This document shows, piece after piece, positions 7,527-13,706 of a stretch of DNA of 20,935 bases (positions within the stretch are counted from its first letter, which is position 1; every line of letters begins with the position of its first letter). The translations under genes were made by a program, and so were the position numbers. The notes beneath the pieces are model-generated. The model made no database searches. It had not been told where the DNA came from and saw nothing but the letters and a program-made list of their open reading frames with translations. The DNA comes from CALALP01 sp041855735 (lineage in GTDB: Bacteria > Bacillota > Clostridia > Lachnospirales > Lachnospiraceae), in the NCBI GenBank assembly GCA_041855735.1, contig JBHAEV010000091.1, forward strand, positions 1-20,935, written 5' to 3'.

Positions 7527-10500
7527 ATGGGAAAAGGTCTACCTGTAAGAAAGTGGTTGGCTTCCGTCATATGCGCTACGATCATGCTGGGAAGCATCGC
7601 GGAAAACACCTCTTTCGCCGCACAGGCAAATAGATATACCGCTTCGGGGATGGAAGTACGGGAAGAGAAATCCGACACTGCCACCGAATCCAACGCAGAT
7701 TCGGACAACCCAAAAGAAATGAATACACATGATTTCGCAAGTTCGGACATACTTCCTATGATGGAGCAGGATAAAAAAACAACTCTCCAGCAAATTGATA
7801 AACCGGACGCAAACCGGGAGAAGATCATGATGAAGAATCCGGCTTCCCATCCATCGGAAAGCCGGGTTTCGAAACAAGAGACACAATCGGCATCGGAAGA
7901 GTCGGAATCGGCATCGATTGAGAGTGAAACCGGGTCAAAAGAGGGAGAAATCGATCCGGAACCATTGCAAAACCATATGGAAGAACTTGAGAATAACCGG
8001 GCGGTGAATATAAAAGACGGATTCATTCATGAAGAATTCGTCGGTACGGTTTCCTTCAACGGAAGCGGTTTGCAGGAAACAATATCGAGTGCATACCTGG
8101 AAATCAAAGTCATTCCGGAAATGCTGAGCGGCATACCGGATGATTGGAATTTGTCCGCGGTCGATGACGGGAATCAAAGCATTGCATTGCCCGGATTTCG
8201 TCTTGAAAACGCTTCCGACATGGAGTACATAAGCTCCGTAACCTATTATTTCGACACCTCGGAGGATGGGGTGCGGTATTTGTGTGCAAGAGCAAAATTA
8301 CATCCCTTGACCGCGCAAACAAACGGCAGTATTGAGTATCATATTCGATTCAAAGAGGACGGCAGTGTACCGAACGGGTACATTCTTCCGGTGCAGGCAT
8401 GCTTTTACTACGAAAGCGGCGAAGAGCTTTTGAAGATGGAAAAGGCATATTTTCGGGTATTTTACCCTGCATCGTCGGTGGAAGACGATGTTACGGATAC
8501 TTTGCCTTCGATTTCCCCTGTACAGGAAACGGAGGAAAGTCCTGCGACCTTGCCGACAAAGAATCCCGTCGAAGAATCCGCAAACGTGGAAACACCGATA
8601 GAAGAAGCAATACCGGACGACACGAAGAAACGCGTCGAAACCGCCGATATCCGTGCGGAGTTAAAATGGGAGGGAGATCTGAACGCTAGGATCTACCGTC
8701 CGGGTTCGATCCGCGCCGTGCTGTATCGAACCGATTCGAACGCGGAACATGAGATCGTTTCGGAAGTCGAGCTTTCGAATCGCTCCTTTTTTAATGAAAC
8801 ATGGTCATCCGTATTTGAGGATGTGGAATTAACGGATGCAAACGGGCAGGAATATACGTTTCATGCGGAATTGGTGACGGATGAACAAAGCGGAATAAAG
8901 AATTACATGATATCCGATCCGATTCCCGCCTCGGACCGATCGAAATTCACATGGATCGGCAAATATCATCCGATATCGCTCACCGGAAAAATCCGATGGG
9001 AGGACAATCAGAATGAGCATCAAGTCCGGCCGAATTATGTCAAGGTGCAACTGGCAAGAAGGACGGCGGAAGGTGAGATCACGAATATCGGATCGGAAGT
9101 AAGCATTCATTCCGGTTCATGGCAGCATGAATTCGGTGCATTTCCGAGATTTGACGAAAGCGGCAGAGAGCTGGAGTATCTGTTGCTCGAAATCGAGGAC
9201 GATGGATTAAAAAACTACCCGTCAAGTCTGGAAACCTCCCACGGAAATATTCCGAATCGAATTTTCAGCTTTCATGACGGAATCATGACCATAACCAATT
9301 CCGTTCAGGAAATGGAAATTCCGGTGAATGTTCATTGGAATGAAAAGCAGGTCGGCAGTCGTTTTCGGCCGAAACAGGTGGAACTAAAGCTGATTCGCGA
9401 CAATGGCAGCTCACTTCATTCGATCACCAAGGTTTTTTCAGGAGAAAAGGATGAGGAATTCTGGACGGGAGCATTCGATAATCTTGTGAAATACGATATA
9501 AACGGCAATGAATATCGCTATTATCTCATTGAAAACAATTCCTCCTACAGCAGGAATTATGATCTGTTTAATACATATAAGACCGGAGATACCATACATA
9601 TCGTGAACCAGCTGACACTTACCGAGGAAACGGTCTCATTGACATGGGATTTTGTCAACCGGGATCTGATTCCGAATGAAGTCGGACTGGAATTATATCG
9701 CAGTACGGTCGGAAGTATTCCGCAATTGACCGATTTCGTTAAAATCCCTTCCTTTCTTTCGGAATACACATTTGCCGATTTGCCGAAGTTCGATGAGAGG
9801 GGACAGGTTTATTTCTATCAGATCCGACAGGACAAATCCGCCGGTAACTATCGAACGGAGTATCAAAAAGACGGAAATACGACGCATATTGTAAATCGAT
9901 TTCAAGGTTTAAGCCTTGATTTGCAGATACAATGGACGGACGGCAGCCAAAAAGATCGTCCGGAGAATGTTGAAGTACGTTTGCTTCGCAGGACGGATGA
10001 GGAACCCTATGTTGAGGTACCGGGTTCGGTTCTGAATCTGAGCACCGGGCAGTCGCTTTATCAGGATGCCTACCGTGATTTGCCGGAGTTTTCCGCAAAC
10101 GGAAAAAAATACGAATATCGCATCGAAGCCATATCAAATACGGATTCCGCCGGATATCGAATTCAAACTTCAAGAATCGATGATCAAACTTTTGAAATCC
10201 GATTTATCCGGGAAAACGCCGGACTGGATCTGCGTGTCGACTGGATTGATTTTGAGAACAAATACCGGGTAAGACCGGAGGAATTCCGGATTCAATTGTA
10301 TGAGGTGAATCGGGAGTCCGGGCGAAAGAAAGTCGGAGATCCGATTCTCATTACAAACGAGAATTCCAAAGAGGAAGGAAATTCTCGGGTGATACATCTT
10401 ACGGACATAGAGAGTGTGACAAATAACCGGGAAGGAAAGCGATATTATGCAGAGATCCTTCCGGGCGGGGCGACCGGAAATTACAGCTTTGAGATGGTGA

Positions 10501-12092
10501 GCGATACGGATCTTGCCGGCAATGTTTTGGTGATAAACGGAACACTTCAGACGCAGACCGTTTTTGCAAAATTGGATTGGATCGGAAATGATGATCGGAA
10601 TTTACGGCCGAAGCGCGTTTCGATCCGCCTGAGTCGCTATCAAAACGGGATACGGGATGAAGAGTTTGAAGAATTGATTTTCGTCGATTCCGATAAAACA
10701 CAGGAAGGTCTTGCAAAAGTGGTAAGACAAGATTCTGCGGGCAGGAGTTATGAATACCGTGCAAAAATGATGAATCCGAATTCTCTGATGAATTATCGGG
10801 TTTCCGAGAAAACATCGGAGGGGGCATTCGTTTTCACTCTGGAGTACAATCCGATTGATGTTTTACTTCGGATCCATTGGGAGGATCAGGAGAATATTCA
10901 CGATTTACGACCGGGCGAAGTGGAATTCAAACTGGCGAGAAGACTGAAAAACACTGCGAATCCCTATTCGAAAGTTTCCGGATTTGAATTTGTACTCGAT
11001 ACAAACGACAAATCACAGGTACATCGTTTTCAACATCTGCCGAAATATGATGCCAACGGCAATGAATACGAATACGGGATATTCGAGACAAATGACCCGG
11101 GGTTCATGAAAAATTATGAAACAAAAATGAAGTATCATGAGAAAACACATGTCATCGAACTGCATTCGAAGCTCATGTTAAAGACCATTGAGGTGGAAAC
11201 CGACTGGATCGGAGATTTGAATCGTGAAAGCGAGCGTCCGGCGTATCTGGTTGTTGAGTTGTATCGAAAATCCGAGACGGAAAAAAGTACACCGGTTCAA
11301 ACCAAACACATTCGCGGAACCGAGAATATCTGGACGGGAAAATTCAGAGATCTTCCGTATTTTGATGAAGCGGGATATCCGTACGAATATGAAGTGAAGA
11401 TCCATGATGTTCAAAATTATATCCTGACACCGGTGAATCGGAATCCGGATAAATTCGTATTCACACTGCAACTGGATGTCAAAACCATTAAGGCGAAAGC
11501 CGTTTGGAATGATCGGGAGAATGAATACGGATTGCGTCCGAACTTTATTCTGGTAAAACTACAGCGAAGCATCGATCAAAAAAATTATGAGTATGTCGGG
11601 GATCCGATTATGATTCAGGCGCCGAACTGGGTTGCCAATATCGGTGCGCTTCCGTCGAAGGATGTGTTCGGGAATACCTATGACTACAGACTGGAAGAAG
11701 TGGAGCAGCCTTCTTTGCGAAATTATTCACAAGGCGTGTTTTCAGATCAGATGTATCGATTTTACGACAATACCATCATCATTTCTCACGATTTGAAATT
11801 GATGGATATTCCGGTCAGAATCACATGGGAAAAAAGCGAATCGGCTCCGAAAGAAATCGAAATAAAACTGACGCGATTCGGAAGTACGCCGATACCGACA
11901 TTTACGAAGAATGCGGACTACAATGCTTCCGAGCACAGTTATGAAGCGATATTTGAAAACATGCCGGAATATGATGCAAAAGGGAATGCATTCGACTATC
12001 GGGTCAGGATCGGGGATATCCGGACGGGAGCCGTATATTCCGGCATGCAGGTTCGGATTTCGGACGGAGTTTACGACGCAGTCATTCGATAA
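7527..12092 (+). CDS. large secreted multi-repeat protein with eleven Cna_B-like domains
   Basis: A 1521-residue exported protein, probably an adhesin, matrix or stalk-like protein (inference). Residues 1-34 form a Sec signal peptide: positive n-region with K3, R8 and K9, a hydrophobic stretch 10-24, and likely cleavage within A31-A34. Residues 35-155 are a Ser/Glu/Asp-rich linker. About 160-315 form one beta-rich domain holding the only two mature cysteines, C253 and C292. About 316-372 are a second Pro/Glu/Thr-rich linker, and 374-1521 contain eleven repeats. Each repeat keeps a first-strand Trp, a Pro (usually Arg-Pro) about ten residues later, and a late G-x-x-Y/F-x-Y turn, the Cna_B pattern. 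No LPxTG, membrane helix, SLH, choline- or peptidoglycan-binding motif is seen. AAGGAG (7516-7521) supports the ATG. It lies between pnp's terminator and a DtxR-type regulator. It has no close named relative that I recognise. Confidence 0.85.
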   Translation: MGKGLPVRKWLASVICATIMLGSIAENTSFAAQANRYTASGMEVREEKSDTATESNADSDNPKEMNTHDFASSDILPMMEQDKKTTLQQIDKPDANREKIMMKNPASHPSESRVSKQETQSASEESESASIESETGSKEGEIDPEPLQNHMEELENNRAVNIKDGFIHEEFVGTVSFNGSGLQETISSAYLEIKVIPEMLSGIPDDWNLSAVDDGNQSIALPGFRLENASDMEYISSVTYYFDTSEDGVRYLCARAKLHPLTAQTNGSIEYHIRFKEDGSVPNGYILPVQACFYYESGEELLKMEKAYFRVFYPASSVEDDVTDTLPSISPVQETEESPATLPTKNPVEESANVETPIEEAIPDDTKKRVETADIRAELKWEGDLNARIYRPGSIRAVLYRTDSNAEHEIVSEVELSNRSFFNETWSSVFEDVELTDANGQEYTFHAELVTDEQSGIKNYMISDPIPASDRSKFTWIGKYHPISLTGKIRWEDNQNEHQVRPNYVKVQLARRTAEGEITNIGSEVSIHSGSWQHEFGAFPRFDESGRELEYLLLEIEDDGLKNYPSSLETSHGNIPNRIFSFHDGIMTITNSVQEMEIPVNVHWNEKQVGSRFRPKQVELKLIRDNGSSLHSITKVFSGEKDEEFWTGAFDNLVKYDINGNEYRYYLIENNSSYSRNYDLFNTYKTGDTIHIVNQLTLTEETVSLTWDFVNRDLIPNEVGLELYRSTVGSIPQLTDFVKIPSFLSEYTFADLPKFDERGQVYFYQIRQDKSAGNYRTEYQKDGNTTHIVNRFQGLSLDLQIQWTDGSQKDRPENVEVRLLRRTDEEPYVEVPGSVLNLSTGQSLYQDAYRDLPEFSANGKKYEYRIEAISNTDSAGYRIQTSRIDDQTFEIRFIRENAGLDLRVDWIDFENKYRVRPEEFRIQLYEVNRESGRKKVGDPILITNENSKEEGNSRVIHLTDIESVTNNREGKRYYAEILPGGATGNYSFEMVSDTDLAGNVLVINGTLQTQTVFAKLDWIGNDDRNLRPKRVSIRLSRYQNGIRDEEFEELIFVDSDKTQEGLAKVVRQDSAGRSYEYRAKMMNPNSLMNYRVSEKTSEGAFVFTLEYNPIDVLLRIHWEDQENIHDLRPGEVEFKLARRLKNTANPYSKVSGFEFVLDTNDKSQVHRFQHLPKYDANGNEYEYGIFETNDPGFMKNYETKMKYHEKTHVIELHSKLMLKTIEVETDWIGDLNRESERPAYLVVELYRKSETEKSTPVQTKHIRGTENIWTGKFRDLPYFDEAGYPYEYEVKIHDVQNYILTPVNRNPDKFVFTLQLDVKTIKAKAVWNDRENEYGLRPNFILVKLQRSIDQKNYEYVGDPIMIQAPNWVANIGALPSKDVFGNTYDYRLEEVEQPSLRNYSQGVFSDQMYRFYDNTIIISHDLKLMDIPVRITWEKSESAPKEIEIKLTRFGSTPIPTFTKNADYNASEHSYEAIFENMPEYDAKGNAFDYRVRIGDIRTGAVYSGMQVRISDGVYDAVIR
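8646..12089 (+). repeat. eleven tandem Cna_B-like protein repeats (DNA diverged)
   Basis: The conserved first-strand tryptophans fall at residues 381, 491, 604, 707, 803, 906, 1018, 1118, 1227, 1327 and 1434, a spacing of 96-113. Arg-Pro follows in nine repeats; repeat 4 has Ile-Pro and repeat 11 Ala-Pro. The closing turn Gly is kept in all eleven. Repeats share these positions but little else, and I see no long near-identical DNA copies, so the array looks old rather than recently amplified. Confidence 0.8.
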
Positions 12093-12111
12093 TACTGTAC
12101 GAATTACCAAA

Positions 12112-12157
12112 ATTGTGTTATTCTTATAGAAAATGATTCAGTAGAACCTAACACAAT
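12112..12157 (+). promoter_or_regulatory. inverted repeat upstream of the DtxR-family gene
   Basis: ATTGTGTTA (12112-12120) and TAACACAAT (12149-12157) are perfect 9-bp inverted copies 28 bases apart in the 84-base gap between the repeat-protein gene and the regulator. The right arm overlaps CCTAAC (12147-12152), which recalls half of the DtxR/IdeR box. It could be an autoregulatory operator pair or a hairpin, and no T-run supports a terminator. Confidence 0.4.
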
Positions 12158-12176
12158 GATGAATATAGGAGGGCGT

Positions 12177-12557
12177 ATGATTATTCAGGAAGCTGCCGAG
12201 ATGTATTTGGAAACGATATTGACATTGCGAGAGCGAACCGGAGTGGTTCGCTCCGTGGATATTGCCAGAGAGATGGGTTATTCCAAGCCGACCGTTTCCG
12301 AACAGATGAAAAAATTCAGAGAAAACGGTTACATCACTGTCAATGAGGACGGTCATGTGCTTTTGACCGAAAAGGGTGAGCAGATTGCACAAAAAACATG
12401 GGAAAAGCACAATGTCCTGGTGGATGTGTTCAAAAAAATCGGTGTCAGTGAAGAAGTTGCGGAGGAAGATGCTTGCAGAATCGAGCATTATATCAGCGAG
12501 GAGACATTCTATGCACTGAAGCGCTATGTACTGGGAATGGAAAATGGTTCAAATTGA
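12177..12557 (+). CDS. DtxR-family metal-dependent transcriptional regulator (short form)
   Basis: A metal-activated DNA-binding repressor. The winged helix-turn-helix occupies residues ~5-65 (VDIAREMGYSKPTVSEQMKKF as the recognition unit) and the dimerisation/metal domain ~66-126. The primary-site ligands align with DtxR/IdeR: M9 (in EMYLETI), C100, E103 and H104 (in ACRIEH). MntR would have Asp and Glu at the Met and Cys positions, so Fe2+ is more likely than Mn2+ (inference). In the ancillary site H78 is kept, but the positions of DtxR Glu83 and His98 appear as Val and Glu. At 126 residues it lacks the C-terminal SH3-like domain. An in-frame ATG lies at 12156, but AGGAGGG (12167-12173) points to 12177. 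It sits just after the large exported protein gene and has its own terminator. Confidence 0.88.
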   Translation: MIIQEAAEMYLETILTLRERTGVVRSVDIAREMGYSKPTVSEQMKKFRENGYITVNEDGHVLLTEKGEQIAQKTWEKHNVLVDVFKKIGVSEEVAEEDACRIEHYISEETFYALKRYVLGMENGSN

Positions 12558-12567
12558 TTGATTTTGT

Positions 12568-12593
12568 CCGCGACAGACTTGTCGCGGTTTTTT
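12568..12593 (+). terminator. intrinsic terminator after the DtxR-family gene
   Basis: CCGCGACA (12568-12575) pairs perfectly with TGTCGCGG (12580-12587) around GACT and is followed directly by six Ts. It begins eleven bases after the stop codon. Confidence 0.95.
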
Positions 12594-12596
12594 ACG

Positions 12597-12623
12597 TCAT
12601 TTTCGTTGAAATGCCGAAAATGA
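12597..12623 (+). promoter_or_regulatory. 9-bp inverted repeat of unknown role
   Basis: TCATTTTCG (12597-12605) and CGAAAATGA (12615-12623) are perfect inverted copies around nine bases. It lies just after the regulator's terminator and about 150 bases before the nfnA promoter. It shares the half-site CATTTTC with the palindrome upstream of the binding-protein gene. It may be an operator or chance. Confidence 0.3.
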
Positions 12624-12624
12624 A

Positions 12625-12642
12625 AGGTAGGAAAGCCTAACT
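12625..12642 (+). promoter_or_regulatory. possible DtxR-type half-sites
   Basis: AGGTAGG (12625-12631) and CCTAACT (12636-12642) form an inverted repeat with one mismatch and a four-base centre. The elements resemble pieces of the DtxR/IdeR consensus, and CCTAAC also occurs just before the DtxR-family gene. The match is imperfect. Confidence 0.25.
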
Positions 12643-12712
12643 GTGATGAATTATTTTTTACTTCGATTTTTTTTGCGTTTTCACCGCACTTTTTTCCGCT
12701 CGTTTCGATCAC

Positions 12713-12732
12713 AATGTAAAATTCTTTACATT
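12713..12732 (+). promoter_or_regulatory. Rex-like palindrome upstream of nfnAB
   Basis: AATGTAAA (12713-12720), four bases, then TTTACATT (12725-12732) is a perfect inverted repeat. Against the general Rex site TTGTnAA-N4-TTnACAA it matches all defined bases except the outermost one in each half. It lies about 40 bases upstream of the nfnA -10. Rex senses the NADH/NAD+ ratio, which suits an NADH-linked oxidoreductase. Confidence 0.45.
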
Positions 12733-12767
12733 CTAAGGTATTTTTGATATTCATTTTTCATAAAGTG

Positions 12768-12776
12768 TGATAAAAT
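12768..12776 (+). promoter_or_regulatory. extended -10 promoter of nfnAB
   Basis: TGATAAAAT is TGn plus TAAAAT, close to the sigma-A consensus, 40 bases before the nfnA ATG. No good -35 lies at 17 bases; TTGATA at 12744 is 21 bases away. A perfect TTGTTAA, a Rex-type half-site, begins at 12781 near the expected start point. Confidence 0.5.
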
Positions 12777-12815
12777 GATTTTGTTAAAAATAAAATAAAG
12801 TAAGGAGAGATTCAT

Positions 12816-13706
12816 ATGTTTCAAGTCGTAAAGAAACGTCTGCTTGCCGAAAAGATTTATCTCATGGACGTGCTTGCACCGAGAGTGGCAAAGAGATGTA
12901 TGCCGGGCGAGTTTGTGATCTGCAAACTGGATGCCAGAGGGGAGAGGATTCCGTTTACCATCTGCGATTATGACAGAGAAGCGGGAACGGTAACCATTGT
13001 ATTCCAGACTGTGGGTGCCGCTACACAGTTGATGGCAGAGTTGAATGAGGGTGATTCCTTCATGGACTTTGTGGGACCGCTCGGAAATCCGAGCGAACTG
13101 ATCATGGAAGGAGCAGAGCGCCTTAAGGATAAGAATATCCTGTTTGTAGCCGGAGGCGTAGGTACCGCACCGGTGTATCCGCAGCTCAAATGGTTCAAGG
13201 AGCAGGGAATTCCGATGGACTGCGTGATGGGTGCCAGAAACAAAGACACTCTGATCATGCTGGATGAGATGAGAGCAGTCGCAAAAGATCTCTATATCAT
13301 GACGGATGACGGCTCCTACGAACATAAGGGTCTTGTGACGGAGGGCATCAAAGACCTTGTGATCAATCAAGGCAGAAAATACGACCAATGCGTGGTAATT
13401 GGCCCGATGATTATGATGAAATTCGTATGCATGCTTACCAAAGAACTTGGAATTCCGACGATCGCCAGCACCAATCCGATCATGGTGGACGGAACCGGTA
13501 TGTGCGGGGCATGCCGTCTGACCGTGGGGAATGAAGTAAAGTTTGCCTGTGTTGACGGGCCTGAGTTTGACGGGCATCTGATTGATTTTGACGAAGCGAT
13601 GAAGCGTCAACAAATCTATAAAACTGCCGAGGGAAGGGCAATGCTGCGCATTAAAGAAGGGGATACCCACCACGGCGGATGCGGCGTTTGCGGAGGTGAG
13701 GAATAA
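12816..13706 (+). CDS. nfnA: NADH-dependent ferredoxin:NADP+ oxidoreductase, subunit A (NfnA)
   Basis: With NfnB this forms a cytoplasmic flavin-based electron-bifurcating enzyme that couples NADH, NADPH and reduced ferredoxin. The 296 residues show the ferredoxin-reductase/PyrK fold: the FAD motif R44-I-P46-F-T48, the nucleotide-binding loop GGVGTAPV (113-120), and a C-terminal [2Fe-2S] motif D225-x4-C230-x2-C233-x11-C245. The Asp in place of a fourth Cys is the pattern known for NfnA, and separates it from dihydroorotate dehydrogenase PyrK. The tail THHGGCGVCGGEE adds two more cysteines (C289, C292) of unknown role. AAGGAGAG sets the start. Its stop TAA overlaps the ATG of nfnB by one base. 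The alternative annotation is the generic 'sulfide/dihydroorotate dehydrogenase-like FAD/NAD-binding protein'; the partner gene makes Nfn the better call. Confidence 0.88.
   Translation: MFQVVKKRLLAEKIYLMDVLAPRVAKRCMPGEFVICKLDARGERIPFTICDYDREAGTVTIVFQTVGAATQLMAELNEGDSFMDFVGPLGNPSELIMEGAERLKDKNILFVAGGVGTAPVYPQLKWFKEQGIPMDCVMGARNKDTLIMLDEMRAVAKDLYIMTDDGSYEHKGLVTEGIKDLVINQGRKYDQCVVIGPMIMMKFVCMLTKELGIPTIASTNPIMVDGTGMCGACRLTVGNEVKFACVDGPEFDGHLIDFDEAMKRQQIYKTAEGRAMLRIKEGDTHHGGCGVCGGEE

Noticed and set aside
8646..12089. Recent tandem DNA duplication or CRISPR-like array
   Set aside because: Repeats are visible only at protein level, with variable length (96-113 codons) and no repeated identical DNA units or spacers.
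12070..12176. Frameshifted LPxTG anchor after the repeat protein
   Set aside because: The three forward frames after the stop hold no LPxTG, hydrophobic stretch or positive tail, and the gap is too short for one.
12744..12776. TTGATA as the -35 of the nfnA promoter
   Set aside because: The spacer to TAAAAT is 21 bases, beyond the usual 16-18; the extended -10 explains the promoter better.
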